Assembly (NCBI GenBank): GCA_037179335.1
Contig: JAKZHN010000002.1
Coordinates: forward strand, 2,083,518 to 2,147,517
Direction of reading: 5' to 3'
Length of the DNA stretch: 64,000 bases
DNA from: Cyclaneusma minus
Lineage: Eukaryota; Ascomycota; Leotiomycetes; Marthamycetales; Marthamycetaceae
Shown piece by piece: positions 1 to 14,100 of the stretch. Both the position numbers and the translations under genes were made by a program. The stretch's first letter is position 1. Each line of letters opens with the position of its first letter. The notes below the pieces were generated by a model. That model saw only the letters and a list, made by a program, of their open reading frames with translations, did not search any database and was not told where the DNA came from.

Positions 1-1320
1 ATTATTTTCCAAATGTATTTAATAGTTCTTTAAAATAGGAATTTAACTGCCTAATATTTAATAATTATATTTATAATATAATTAATTAATTTGTTACTTA
101 AAATAAATATGTTAATTAAAATTTTAATATTAAAATTAAAATCCTGCTTTAAATTAATTTTAAGTTCCTTTGGTTTCTTTTTACAAAATTGGCATTTAGA
201 ATAGAATTTTATAATTTTTTTAAGGATTCTTTTATTAAATTCCTTATTTGCCTCTATTAAAATGGCTGCTAGTTTTAATATATTTGTATATTTCCATTTA
301 TTATAATTATTTTTTAGGTTAATCTTGATTAGGTATATAAAAATGCTGTATTTCTAATATTGGGGAGGAAAAGAAAATTAGGAATAGCCTTATGTTTTTT
401 AATTGCTATTTTAAATTTCCTTTAAATTATAATATTCCTTAACTTATTAAAATTAATTTTTAATTTGTTTATATTTGCTAAATATAGCAAAACTAAAGTA
501 TTATTTTTAATAATATAGAAAAGAATTACTCCGAATTAAATAAAAATATTTACTATACCAAAAGCTTTTAATGGCTAATCGTTTCCAAATAATACTAAAT
601 AAGCCTTTTTTGCGATTTTATTTATTTCAAATCCACTTATAATATTTTGGAAAGCTTTAAATTAAGCCCAATTGGCTATATAAAATCCTGCAGCTTTATT
701 ATTTAAAAAAATGCTTTAAAAAATGCTTTAAAAATACCTAATATATATTTGCTTTTTATAGTAAAAATACTTTTAATAGAAATAGACTTCTTTTCTCATT
801 TTGGATTAAATAGGTTTAAATGGATAAATATATAAGCTATAGCTTATTTATTTTAATCATTTATAATCCGTTTTTTATTAATTGGTCCGAAGTTTTCCGT
901 TATATATATATTGGCTTTAAAAGGATAAAGATTATGATTTGAAAAAATATTTGAAGGCTGTTTTAAAGGGGTTTTTTAAATATTATTAGATCCCGTAAAA
1001 TTATGGTTAAAAGCATAATGCTATATTGCATTATAAAATTTATTATTATTTAATTCTTTTTACTAGGGGTCCGGAGGGCGTTTTAAAGGAATTGCAAAAG
1101 AATTGCTATATATATTTTATATAAGCAAAATAATTATATATATTTTTATTAAAAAAAGCGTTATTGGATTTTCTTTTATAATTTGCATTATTATTTATTT
1201 TTTTAGTTTTTTTAAAAAAAATATAATATAATTTCCTAATTGCTATTTTGCTATATTTGAATGCAGATATTTTAATTTTATTCCAATATTGTTTTTTTCA
1301 AAAGAATTATAATTGGTAAA

Positions 1321-1734
1321 TTAATATCCAATATTTTTGCAAATATTATATTTTTTTGGTCCATTTTTAAATTTGCCATTTTTATAGCGTTTTGAAAAAA
1401 TCCGCTTATAATTTATACTATTATCGGAATATCCATTTCTGAATTTATTACCATATTTACTTTTGGATTTACCTTTAAATTTACCATTATTTTTGTTTTT
1501 ATATTTGGGATCCCGGAAGCTTTTATTATTATAAAATTGGTTTTGGTAATTATAATTATAATTATAATTATAGATATGAATATGAAACTGGTTGAATATT
1601 GCATTGATTTTAGCTTTAATATTAATAGCAGCTTTGATTTGGGCGGAGAGTCCTTTGTGCTTTGGGTGTGCAATTGTATAAATATATTTAAGTTCAGGAA
1701 TTCCAGCCATTCCATTGATCAATGTTAAAATCAC
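1321..1734 (-). pseudogene. copia-type gag remnant with damaged zinc knuckle
   Basis: A 137-codon frame on the minus strand reads as the end of a fungal Ty1/copia gag. It has an N-terminal stretch resembling the usual integrase-free gag core, a basic Lys/Asn/Tyr-rich linker, and a C-terminal KKYNICKNIGYW that matches the family's zinc knuckle pattern (K-K-C-x-x-C-x-x-x-G-C-W). Two of the expected cysteines are tyrosine, the change produced by G-to-A on a TGT codon. The (ATAATT)n stretch near 1550-1570 gives the odd alternating Tyr-Asn run. Pol would lie to the left, at or beyond the window edge. The assignment rests on motif memory and position. Confidence 0.5.
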
Positions 1735-1935
1735 TTAGGTATAAGTGAGTCACGTGCACGTGGTGTTTCCAATATGCTGTTAATTATAATTAAAAAAGGA
1801 AAGTGGCTGGCGCCGGCATGGGAATAAGGGCATTCCTAGCCTTGGCGCTAAGTTCCGTTAGCCCCTAATGCTTACCAATGCAGGGACCATCTTGTGGTCC
1901 GTGCCCCAGGTGAATGTACAAAGCTTTAATTGCAG
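1735..1935. other. GC-richer island inside the AT-rich block
   Basis: About 200 bases keep a nearly normal base composition, including a CACGTGCACGTG palindrome near 1750 and a CTGGCGCCGG-like core near 1808. It lies just outside the 5' end of the copia-like gag remnant (minus strand). It could be a piece of that element's LTR or leader that escaped RIP, or a unique segment trapped between two elements. No gene is visible. Confidence 0.4.
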
Positions 1936-2559
1936 CCGGAATTGAAAATAAATAATATAAAAATAATAGCAATTTAATATTTCGGTTTTTTTTTTATAAA
2001 TAGCAAAAAATTTAAATGATATAAATTTTATAGTATGAATTTAATTATGTTATAATAATTAAGCAAAATTTCTTTTTAATTAAACTTTTTTTTAATATCT
2101 TACATTTTATTTTTGAAAACACTTTGCTTGGCATAGCTAATTTAATTCATTTTTAAAGCTTTCCTCCGGTTTTTTATAATTTCCTTTTTTATTGCAAATC
2201 CTATTCGCTAATTTTTAATTAAATTATTAAAATTAAAATTAGTAGATTCCTAGCTAAAAAGCCTGAATTATTAAAACCTAATATTAAATTAAAGCTTTTA
2301 AAATAGCTTTATAATATAATAGCCGGATTCCTATTGCAAAATATTAATAAACTTCCTTTCCGCCGGGCATTTAATTACAAAATTAAATTAATATTAGAAA
2401 TTAAATCTTCGTATTACAAAAACCGTTTTCTATTTCTAATGAAATTTAAATATATTTGCAAATAGCTAAATAATTAGCTAAATAAAAACATTATTTAAGA
2501 ATTCAAATTAAAATATGTTTTGCTATTTATATTGGTTATTAAATTAAATAATAATATAT

Positions 2560-3700
2560 AAATTTGCTAGGATTATAAAGGCTTAAATAATACTATAATT
2601 AAAAATTAATATCCATTTCCTTTAATTAAAAAAACCTTAAATGCTATTTGCTATGCTAAAATTTATATTAAATTAAATATTATTGCTGCTTTTAATAAAT
2701 TTAAAATAGCTAAAAAAAACAAATAAAAAACAGTTTTTATTATTTGCTTTGGTTTTTTTAAATTATTAATTATATTTTTATATTTTTATAATGCCCCGGC
2801 TTTATTTTAGCATTATATTAATAATATATTATTTGGTTTTTTAAATAAAATTTATATAGCATATTTTAATAATATTTTTATTTTTTTAAATTCTATTTAA
2901 AAATATTGGCAATATATATAAAACGTTACTTATAAATTAATTAATATTGGCTTTTAAATTAATATTAATAAATGCAAATTTAAATTTATTAAAACTAAGT
3001 ATTTAAAATTATATATTATTTCGGATAGTATTAAAATAAATTCTAATAAAATTAAAATTATTATAAAATAAACACCACCAATAAAATTTAAAACTTTATA
3101 GTAATTTTTGGGTTTTGCAAATTTCTATTAAAAATTTATATATAATTTGTTTTAAATCTTAATACCGCTTTATATTTTAATTAAAAAAAACCCTTTTGGG
3201 CTTAAAAAAGAGCTAAGCAAAAATCCTTTAATTCTTCTAAAGCGGTTTTTATTATTACTTCTATTTTAAGTTTATTCAATTATTTTTAATGAATTATTTT
3301 TAAAACTAACGCTTTTAATTGGGCTTTAAATAATTTTGTTTTTTTTTAAAAAAAAAAATCCGGCCTATAGTTTTCTTTTTTTGCAAAATATTTAATAGTT
3401 AAATATAATTATAAAATTTATAATAAAGTGCTTTTAGCGATTATTAAAGCTTTAAAAAATAGATTTCGAAAACCTATAAAATTTAAAAACAAATTGAATT
3501 AATAATTAATTATTAAAGTCTATATATATTTATAATTATTAAAATTTTTAATTAATGCTAAATTTAATAGTTTAAATTGTTTTAAATTTTAATTTCTAAT
3601 TTTAAGCAATTAATTGATAAAATTATTTAAAATGCTTATTATTTATTATAAATTGCAAAATCTGCCCTAAAAGCTTTAAAAAATAAAATAATCCGTAAAT
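2560..3700 (+). pseudogene. gypsy-type reverse transcriptase/RNase H remnant
   Basis: Read through stops on the plus strand, the sequence follows a Ty3/gypsy polymerase. Around 2600-2640 it matches the start of the reverse transcriptase palm (original Y-P-L-P-L-I). Around 2740-2800 it matches the F-G-L-F-E-Y and M-P-F-G-L-x-N-A-P region. At 2859-2876 it reads AYFNNI where the active site YLDD is expected. Positions 3096-3240 match LGFANFYRxFI and the following RNase H segment, and 3510-3640 resemble the D-H-x-x-L-x-Y-F region. Former glutamines are TAG or TAA stops and the catalytic Asp codons are AAT. The enzyme is dead. Element borders are not resolved. Confidence 0.7.
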
Positions 3701-5648
3701 AGTCCAAATAGTTATAAAAAAGAATTTGTTAGTAAATAGCGAATTTTATAATGAAAGATAATAAAATTCTTTGTTAAAAAAGTTGATTTTTTATTTTATT
3801 AAATATGCCTGGCTTTGAACTTTAAATAATTCATTATATGCATTTTGCAATATTAATTGGCTATTTGGAATAAATTAAAATGTTATTTATAATTATTGAA
3901 TATTATTAATAATAGTAAATATTAAAAAGTATTATTAGCTATATTAAAGCCTATTAGCTATATAATTAAATAAAAATTTTATATATTTTACTATTTAACT
4001 TTTTTAAATTCTTGCCCGTTCCATATAAAATTTGGTTTAATATTTCTATTAATTATATTATAATATTTCTTAAATATAAATACTATAAAAAATATTTTAG
4101 CATATTTTAATTATAATATATTAGCTAAATAAAATGCAATACTTTATTCCTATTATTGGTGTTTTAGCTAAAAGATTGGCTAATATATTTGGTTTTAATA
4201 TTTATTATTTTTGTAAAATTCTTAACAATATTATTTTTAACAAAAGCATTTAATTCGTTTTAAAATTTTAAAACTATTTATTAAAACAATTAAGCATAGC
4301 GTTTTTTTAAAAAAAAAAAATTTAAATCGAATATTTTAATACTATTTTAAAGCAATATTTTCAATATTTTCTATTTTTCTATTAAAAAAAATAAAAAAAC
4401 TAATTTTCGGTAATTAAATTCGCTTTTAATAATTAAATGTTTAAAATTATAAATACAATATTATTTTTCGCAAATTATGGATTTTATTTTTGTATAAATA
4501 TAAGATTTTTAAATCCCTGTTTTTTATATAATTCTTGGCCTAAAATAAATAATTTTTTAAACTTAATGCTATTGCGAATTGCTTAATTAAAATTAAAAAT
4601 TAATTTAAAATTTTAATGCAATAATTAATTAATAAATATAAAAGATATACCAATATTCCCTATTTAAAAATTCCGTATTATATAAAACGCTGATTGGCTT
4701 ACATTAATATTAAAAATATAAAAACTAATGGTTTAATAAAAGAAAATAATAAATAAATCGGCTTTTGGCAAATTTAAAGAATTTATAAAAGCGGCCAAGC
4801 TTATTAATTTAAATTATTTAAATTTATAAGCAAAAAATCTATATTCTATTTTTTTTTCGGCTAAATTTTTTTGTTTTTTAAATTACTTGATTAAAATAAA
4901 ATTATTTATTTAAAAAACCGCAATATTTATAGCTATATATTAAAAACCGATATTAAAAAACTTAAGAAATATTAAATATTTATAATAAAAATAAAAAGGC
5001 CAAATTAATTTATTTAATAAAATAAAAGCACTAACTTTTTTTAGCGATTTTTTAAAAAAATTGGCTAAAACAAACTTTTATGATATTAGTATATAAAATT
5101 ATTTTAAAAGCCGGGACCCCTAGCAATTATTAAGCAATAAGCATATAAAAAGAATTTGTAATATTTTTAATTTAATAAGCCCTTCAAATTTAAATTTTTT
5201 ATCATTATCCAAGCAGCCCCATTTAAAAAGCCGGTTTGTAAAAGCTATAATAAATCCAAAAACATTATAATTTAAATATTAGTTTTAAATTCTATATAAA
5301 AATTGGTTTTATAGTTTCCTATTATAAAATATTAAATTATTTAATAATTTTAAATTATAAAAGCATTGTTTTCCAGAATTTTTATAATATTTTTAAAACT
5401 TATAATTATTTTAAAGCTATTTAAAAATAAATAGCCATTTAAAAAAGATAGTATTATAAAATTATATTATTTTTTAATTATATAATCGTTTTATCCCGGT
5501 TAATTTTCTACCTTTAGGCCACTATTACCACCACGCCTTAAATTTAGCCCTTGGCGTTTATATATAGCTTTTAAGCTTTTTTGGCTTTTGTTTCTCCTTT
5601 ATAAATCAATATCGCTATTTCCTAAAACCTGCCTTCGTTTTGCACCGT

Positions 5649-6160
5649 GATAGCTTGCTAGCTAATTAGAAAAAAGCTCCGCTTTTTAGCTTTTAAAAGC
5701 ATTTAAGATTTTGCTGGCATTTTTGCAGCTGGCAAACGGGCTTTAAAATTGGTCGGCTATAATATTATATAATAATTTATATTATATATAAAAAGAAATA
5801 AACGAGAAAATTAAAAATAGCTAATAGCCGATTTGCAAAAGATATTGCTAAAAAAAGATTTTTTAAAAACTCTATTTATACTCTTTTAATTAGCTAAAAA
5901 CTCTATACATTTTATATATATAGTTAATTAATTGCTAATTAATTTCCTAATATAAAATCAATTATTTATATTTTATTAAATTATTATATATAAAAAAAAT
6001 CCATTTCCAATATCTATTCTATAATACCAAGTATAATTAATGGCTTTAAAGCTTACCAGCCAGCCAAAAACAAACTCCGCCTTTTAGCTTTTAAAGGCAT
6101 TTAAAGCTTTGCTGGCATTTTTGCAATTGGCAAATAGGCTTTAAAACTGGTCGGCCAAAT
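5649..6160 (-). repeat. left arm of long inverted repeat
   Basis: Reverse-complemented, this segment matches 17255-17890, including the shared phrases AATTAAAAATAGCTAATAGC (5810) and TATAATAATTTATATTATAT. Within the arm a unit of about 110 bases containing GCTGGCATTTTTGCA occurs twice, at about 5649-5760 and 6050-6160, as it does in the right arm. Differences are mostly C/T and G/A. The arms are about 11.1 kb apart. They could be terminal inverted repeats of one large element or two opposite insertions of the same element. Confidence 0.7.
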
Positions 6161-8820
6161 GCAAAGTAAATTGTGTTTAAAAAGTTATTAAAAAAAGAAA
6201 TTAAAAATAATATACTTGCCTATAAAAAGTTAATAGCTAAAATTGAATTTAATAGCCAAGCTATTAGAGTAATAATTTTTAAAAGCATTTAAAAACCATT
6301 AGCCAGGCTTTTAAATATCTAATTCCAATATACTATTATTTGTAATATAATAAATAACGCCTTTGCAAAAGCTATATTTAATATATTTGGCAATATTTAA
6401 ATAATTAATAATTTGCAAGCGTTTTTAAATTTTAATTAAATAAACAATTTAAATAAAACGCCCAATAGAATAGCAAAATAGCAATGCTATTAATAATTAA
6501 AAATCCAGCGTAAATAAGGCTTATAAAGCTTTTATAAAGCAAATATAATCAATTATAATAATAATAATAATATCCATATTAATATAATTAATATTAAATT
6601 TGCTATTAAATAATATAAAAATAATATAATTGCCTGCTTTCAAAAACGCAATATATTGGTATTAAATTTTTATTTAAGTAAAAAATAAACAATTTTTAAA
6701 TTGCTTACGGCTATATATAAGCTTAGCGGTATAGAAAAAAACAGCAAAAATAATTTCAAACGCAATATTAAAATTTAATTTAATTAGCTGCTTTTTTATA
6801 AAAAAGGCAGCTGTAAAAAACAGGGCTTTAATAATAATACCTAAAATTTAACATTTAAAGAAACGCAATATTTTGCGCTTTGCAAAATTATTTTAAATCT
6901 ATTGGCAATTTGCTATAGCTAATTTAATTAAAAAAGCTTAAAAGCTTTTTATACAATTAGGCAAATTATATAAGCATAGCGCAAAATAAATAACGCGGCC
7001 TAAATAAAATCGGGTTTAAATTTTTCTTTTTTATAGAAATTAATATCGTTATTGCAAAAGGCAATTTATTTAATAATGCAATTTGCTTTTTCTAATATTA
7101 AAGTATTTTTAAAAATTAATTAAAAATTAATGTAAATTATAAAAAGTTGCGACTAAGCTATAAAAACCCATATAGCGTATTTGGAATAATAAAAGAATTA
7201 TAGCTATTTATTTTAGCAATACTATATTAAAACCAGATTCAAATATTATTGCAAATATTAATTAGCTATTTTATTTATTAAATTATATAATAAAGCATTT
7301 GTAAAATTATTCAAGTATTTAAAAAAATAAACAAATTTTAATACAATATCCAGCTTTATAGCCACAAGCAAAAATTCTTATAAAATTAAATGCTATAAGC
7401 TATTGCGCAAAATATATTTAAAAAATCCCGCTAAATTATAAAGCTATTAATATAAATTATCGGCTTGCAAACGGACTATATTAATTTCCATTAATTAAGC
7501 GCTTTAAAAATAGCTTTAATTTCGAAAATATTAATATTTAATAAAATATTAAATATTTAAACCAATTTTAATAAGCAATTGGCAAAAGTTTAATATTATA
7601 AAAAAATACTAATATAAATACGCCAATTATAGCGCGCTAAAAAGCAATTAGCAATATAAAAGCTATTTAAATTTCCAATTAAAGCATTTATAAATAAATA
7701 AATTAAAAATCTAGCCTTATTATTAAAAAATCAAATGCTATTATAATTAAACAAAATTGCGCTATTAAATTAAATTATTCCTAATACTTTTTAGCAGCTT
7801 GCACTAAAAAGAAATTAATATTAAATAAAAAAGCGGTAATAAAGCTTTAAAAATAATAATAATAAAAATCGCACAACTAAATAATTGAAATAGCAAAATT
7901 TAAATTCCCAATTAGCTTTTATATTTCAAATAGGAAAATAGCTTTGCAAACGCAAGCTTTTAATATTAGAATTAAAATATTCACTAATTTTCTCTTTAAA
8001 ATTAAAAGTATTATAATTTCCATATTAATTATTAAACCCAGTATTTTTTTAAAAAAAAAATTTATAAAATATTTAAAATTAATAAGGTAAATTAAAATTT
8101 TGCTTTTACGGGATTAAACCTTTAAAACATATACTAAAATATAATAACATTATTATTTAAATAGTAATATAAATTTAGGCCAAGCAGCCAGGATTTTAGC
8201 AGCTATTTAAAAGCCTTCGCAAAAAAGTTAAAAATAAATAATACTATTGCCAAATTAAAAAACAAACTATTTTGGTATTTGTTTCCCAGCTAAAACTCAG
8301 CAATTATTAATATAAAATAGCTATTAGAATTATATAAAAAGTATTTTTTTTAAAAAAAGTACAAGTTTTACCGGCTTTAATTATTAATTTCAAAATTTAT
8401 AAAAGCCTAATATAATATATAATAGCAGCCTTTTTTAAAATAAAAATATTAATTAAAAAGTTTAAAAAAAATCAAGCGTTAAATATTTAAAAGCTTAAGT
8501 ATTAATTTAAAGAAAAATAAAAAGAATAAATTCCAAATATATTATAAGGCCAAATTATTGGCGATTTTAGTATTTAATATATATAAGGCTTTTATATAAA
8601 ATTTTAAATTGCAAGAAAACAATCACTAATATAGGCTAATAAGCTAAAAAGGCATATATAATATAAAATATCCAATAAAAACTATAAAAATAGGCCAAAA
8701 TAATAATAAAAAAAAATCCAAATTTTTTTTAGGAAAGAAAAAGTTGAAAAAAATAATAAATATTTTAAATTGTAATTCGGTATTGGGCTAGGAAAAAACG
8801 GGAATATAATAATAAAGTAA

Positions 8821-8848
8821 TTTTTTTTTTTTTTTTTTTTTTTTTTTT
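8821..8848. repeat. T(28) homopolymer
   Basis: An uninterrupted run of 28 T, equal to poly(A) on the minus strand, lies in the AT-rich block. It may mark the 3' end of a minus-strand non-LTR element, but no reverse transcriptase was recognised beside it. Confidence 0.85.
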
Positions 8849-9623
8849 GCAAAATAAAGCAAAAAAGAAATTGGAAATTGAATACTAATAAATAGTTGAA
8901 AACCAGCGCAAGCAATACCAAATAAGAAATTTAATAACTAGGGGCCAATATAAAAATTCTTGGAAATTCTCAAAAACTGGAAACCAATATAGAAAAAAGG
9001 CGAAAAAGGGAAAAATAAACCGCAATTAGATAGGCAGCACCGGTAAAGAACTCGGCAATTATTTAATAAATTTAACCCGTTTAGCAAATAAAAATTAAGC
9101 TCCAAAACTGCCAATCTTAAAATAGCCAGCATTTTATTTAAACTCTAAATAGCTTTTTCGCGAATATTTCTTGCCGCAAATAAAGAATTTATATTGGTAT
9201 TTGCATTTTTTTCCAATTGCAATTTTTATTATTATATATTTAATAAAAAATAAAATTATTATTCAAATTAATATTGCGCTTTTAGCAAAAAATGGAATTA
9301 ATAAACACAAAGCTATTTAAATAAATCAGCCAATATTTTAAAATACAAATTTATAAATAACCCAATTAAAACATCCAAAGATTATTGCAAATTAATAGTA
9401 TTTACATACCAAAAAAACGGCGTGTTTTTATTAATAAATAGCGGCTAATTTAATAATTTTATAGTAGAATTAAAGCAGCCAGCAGCCCAATTATAATATA
9501 TAATTGGTATAATAAATAATAAATATTTGAATTTTAAAATTAAAATTAAACGCTAAAATTTTACCAATTATTGCAATTTAGCAAAATTTATTACCAAAAA
9601 ATAAAACTAAAATATTGGCAATA

Positions 9624-9800
9624 TATTAAAGTGAGCTCCTGGCGATGCGAGGGTGCGAGGGTGACGGGCCACTCACGAGACCCACTCGTTACATGGGTAA
9701 GCGAGAGCCATGCATATAATATTATTTTTTATAATCGTAGAATTCCTTTTTTTTAATGCTTTAAAAATAAAAAATCTTTATTTATATTAAAGTTTTATAA
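9624..9800. repeat. left LTR copy
   Basis: It aligns along its length with 14997-15178. The first half keeps many G and C (for example GCGAGGGTGACGGGCC near 9653), while the other copy has A and T at the same places. In the second half the reverse holds in several positions (TTTTTTATAATC here against TTTCCTATAATT there). This means both copies were mutated independently. Confidence 0.8.
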
Positions 9801-11165
9801 ATTATAATTTTTAATGCAATATTTTGCATTTAATAAGTTTTTTTTTTTAAAAATCCAAAAATCAATAATAGCATTATGCAGGGATTTTTATTAATCAATA
9901 ATAAATGCCACGCCCAATAAAAACTTTTTAAATTTAGCGACGGTTATTAAAACCCAATTTATCGATAAAAGCAAATTTAATTATAATATTGCAATTGCGC
10001 TATTATTATATTATTATATTTTATGTTTTTCCCCATTGCTATTAATGTTTTAATTAATATTTAATTAATTATTTAAATTCTGGTTAATTATTAAATGAAT
10101 TAAAATTGAAATATATTATAAAAAATATTATTTTTAATTAAAAATGCGCTGCGATGATTTTTAGCTATAATAATTAATATAATTGGTTTTAATTAATAAA
10201 AATATATTTAATAAACTAGGGCTTTTAATATATTAAAAAGGTAATTATACGCTAATATATTTATAGGAAAATTATTAATTAAATATTAAATATTAATGCT
10301 AGCGGGAATATTATTGCTATAAGAAAAATTTATTTTAAATAAAATATAATTAAAAGCGCCAAATGAATTGCAAATAACCAAAAGGCCTTATATATAATAT
10401 ATATTTATTTTAGCTCTATAAATAAATAAAAGATTGCCGGTTTTTAAAATTTTATAGCAAAATAAATTAAATTGAGCTATAAATATATTATTATGCTTAG
10501 TATAATAATTAATAGCTATTTGCAAAAAATTAGTAGCTTTAAATAGGAATTTAATATAATTATTAAAAAAGATTAAATTAAATTTTTTATTTTCTATTGC
10601 AATATTTTTTAATCGAATTTTAATTATGCTGCTATTTATATTAAAAATATGCTTTTTCGCAGTTTTCTTTTATTTTTGTTTTTCGAATATAGCATTATAA
10701 TAAATATATTAAGCAATTTTTTTTAATATTAAAAAAAGCTTTGTTATTTTTGAAAAACAAAAAGATTTTTTTGCATTTATTAAAAAGGCTGCTTATATTG
10801 CTAATAGCAAACCTAGGCAATTACTATATTAGCGCTAAATTAAAAGCAATAATAGCATATAATTTAAAAATTGCAAAAAGCCTTTTATATATTTTTTTTT
10901 GCAATAACAAATGTTATAGTATTTGCAAATGCCTAGTTTTTATGATTGCTTGAAAAATTGATTAAAATATTTTAAAATTTAAAATTATTAAACTTGCTTT
11001 TATTAGTTTTTTAACAACAAAAGCAAATATCGCAAACATTAATGCAAATAACAAGCAAGTTTTATTTTAGGAAAAACTGAACACCCCCAAAATATATTAT
11101 TTAAAATTTTATTACTGCTAGCAATATTTTTAAATTTAATTGAATTACCGATTTTAAGGCTATAT

Positions 11166-11169
<4 letters not shown>

Positions 11170-11196
<27 letters not shown>
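11170..11196. repeat. (TA)n microsatellite
   Basis: A pure alternating AT run of about 27 bases lies inside the degraded LTR element. A shorter one is present near 14785. Confidence 0.9.
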
Positions 11197-14100
11197 TTGC
11201 TTTTTAAATATACATCGTCCTGCTTTTAAAAGGTAATAAAAATAGAAAAAGAAATATTATATTTAAGCCAAATTAATAAAATTATAATAAAAATAAATAA
11301 AGGATAATATAAGCTAAAACATATGCTTTATATTTTTAATTTTGATATAAATTTGCTGTTGGGCAGGAAAATTTGCCAATAGGGATTTTCTTAACTTTTT
11401 TTTATATATATATTTTGAAAGCCGTTATTTAAAAGAATTTGTTTTTTGGGCATTAATTTAAAAAAGGCTATATATTATTAATTTTATAATTATTTTTTAA
11501 AAATTGGCAAAAGCTTTTAAGCTTTAAAATAACATTTAAATAATGTTATTAGCTGCTAAAAACAAAATATTATAAATATGCTAAAAAATCCAATTTAATT
11601 TAATTTATTAAATATACCGGCTATTATAGCGCAAAATAATATATAAAATATAATGCTAATTATAGCGCAAAACAGGCTAATTTTTAATATAATATAAGGC
11701 TCCCAGTATAATATAATATTATAGCTAATTTTAAAGTTTATTTTAAAGCTATTTTTAAAAACTAGTCCGAATTTTTTTAAAAATGCTAAATTTAAATTAA
11801 AAGTAAAGCAATTTAAAAAACGGATTGTAAAAAGGTTTAATAGCAAGCTATATAAACTAAATACGCTTTATATTATTAAAAATATATTTATTTTGGCCTA
11901 ATAAAATTTAATTGTATTTATGCTATTATTAGCTTTAAAAAAGAAATTAAAATTTTATTTTTATTTTTTATTTATAAAACTTGCAATATTGGTAAAATGC
12001 AAAAATAAATATTTAAAAAATTAATAAATTATAAATTAAAGCCGCTAAAGCTAATTTATATTAATATTGCTGGTTCTTTCATATTTAATTTATATAAGAA
12101 TAAATGGCTTTTTGAAATTATTAACAATTATATATATAAACTCTGGTTTTTTGCAATAAATAATTGCATATATATATATATTATTTCTTTTTTTTAAAAA
12201 AACAGTTGGCAAAAAGCTAAAAAGAAAACGTCCAATGCGATAATGCTAAAAAGCTAATTAAGGAAATTATTTTTTGGATTTTTGCAAACGATATTAAATT
12301 TGGGATTATTATTCTGTATTTATTTTAGCAAAATAGAATAATTAAAAAGATTATTTAAATTGCTAAAGTTTTTATTTAATTTATATTAAATAGTACTAAT
12401 TTTTTAATTGGATTTTAATTAAAAATTGCTATAATTAAAATATATATTCGGAATAAAATTAAAATTAAATTAGAAATTAACGGCCGCATTATTAATTTTC
12501 AGAAAAATATAAACTAGCAAGTTTTTTAAAAATAATATTTATATTTAAAATTGCAAAATATAGGCTTATATTAATTGTAAAAAGGTTTTTAAATATAGTA
12601 GAAAAGATAAATTATTTTCGCAATTTTATAAATGCATTTTTATTGGCTATAATTTTAAAATTATAAAATAATATAAATTTTATTGCCCGGATTCTAATAG
12701 AGTAATATATAAAATAATAATAAAATAATTAAAAATAATTAAAAATAGTATATTTAATTTAAAATTTTATAATAATTTTTATAGCCTTCAAGAATTTTTT
12801 AATAAACTGCTTAATAAATATTATATTGGTAAATTTATTTTTATTAAATAGAAAATTAGGAAATTGATTTTTAAGCAAATTTATTTTAAATTTAGATTAG
12901 TAATTTCAATTGCGCTTAATATAATGATCCTTGTTCCAAATTTTTTAAACTTTTATAAAACATAAAATAATGCTATTTTGTATTTTAAATTTAATAATTT
13001 GGGCAATTATACCAATTTATTATTTAATTGTGCAACAATTATAATGCTAATTGAATTTTTGGCAAGCGAGAATACTAATATAACCAATTTTTTAAAAATT
13101 ATTATAAATAATTTTATAAAACTAAATAACGCCTATATTATTATAGTTTTTTTTAATATAAAGCCGGTTTTTAAAATTAATAATTGCAAATATTTAAAAT
13201 GCAATATTATTGAAACTAGAATTTGCAAACGGGATTATTTTTTTAAGTTTTTTATTATAGCTATAATAGCTAATAAGAAAATAATAATTTATATAAATTT
13301 AAAGTTATTTTAGCTACAATAAAACTAATTTATAGTATTTTTATTTTTAAAAATTATAAAAAAGCTATTTTCGAATTTTTATATAAAATCAAATAGCAAA
13401 AGGCTATTATATAGAGATTAAAGGAAATTTTAGCGAATGATATTTAAATTAAAATTGCTATAAATATCGCTTTTAATTTAAGTTTTATAAAGTAGGTATT
13501 TATAATTAAAATAAATTCCAGTAGCGGGATTAATAAATACAAGATTTGCTTTAAGCCAAGAATTTTAACTAAATTTAAAATAAGGATTTTTTTAATATAT
13601 TTTTTATAATTTAAATAAATACTTTTTGCGTTTTTTTAGCTATTATAATATAAATGGATTTTAAATACCGCTATTTTAATATTAGCAATGCTTTTATTAA
13701 ATTTATTTTTTATAAGTTTCTTTATTTAATTTCGCTAAAAAATATTATAATTTAATTAGAATTTTTTTTGGCTAAATAAAAGCTTATACGAGTTAGAGCA
13801 TGCTGCTAGAAATTAAAATTTTCTAATTAAATTTAAAATTATTAAATTTGGTTTTAAATAGAGTTTTAATAATTTATATTTAATTATTTATAAAACTATT
13901 GGTATAATTGTTATTATTTATATTAATAATATTATTCCCGCTGCTAAAATAATTGCTAAATTTAATAATTTTTATTTTTAATTAATTAATTGCTTTATTG
14001 CTAAGGATTGAAAACAAATTAAAAAGATTTTTAATATAAAGGTAATTTTGAATAAATGCTTCAGATTTATTTGAATTAATTAAAAATAATATATTAATAA

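Noticed and set aside
5600..6200. CRISPR-like spaced repeats
   Set aside because: Only two long, imperfect units; the organism is a fungus and the units belong to a transposon family.
8682..8921. Open frame of 79 codons on the minus strand
   Set aside because: It is made of Phe/Leu/Lys/Tyr from homopolymer runs in AT-rich sequence and has no coding character.
11595..11846. Minus-strand frame of 83 codons with hydrophobic residues
   Set aside because: The hydrophobicity is a product of TTT/ATT codons in AT-rich sequence.
12978..13313. Open frame of 111 codons in the AT-rich block
   Set aside because: Composition (Ile/Asn/Lys/Phe) follows the base content; no motif, and it lies inside the degraded LTR element.
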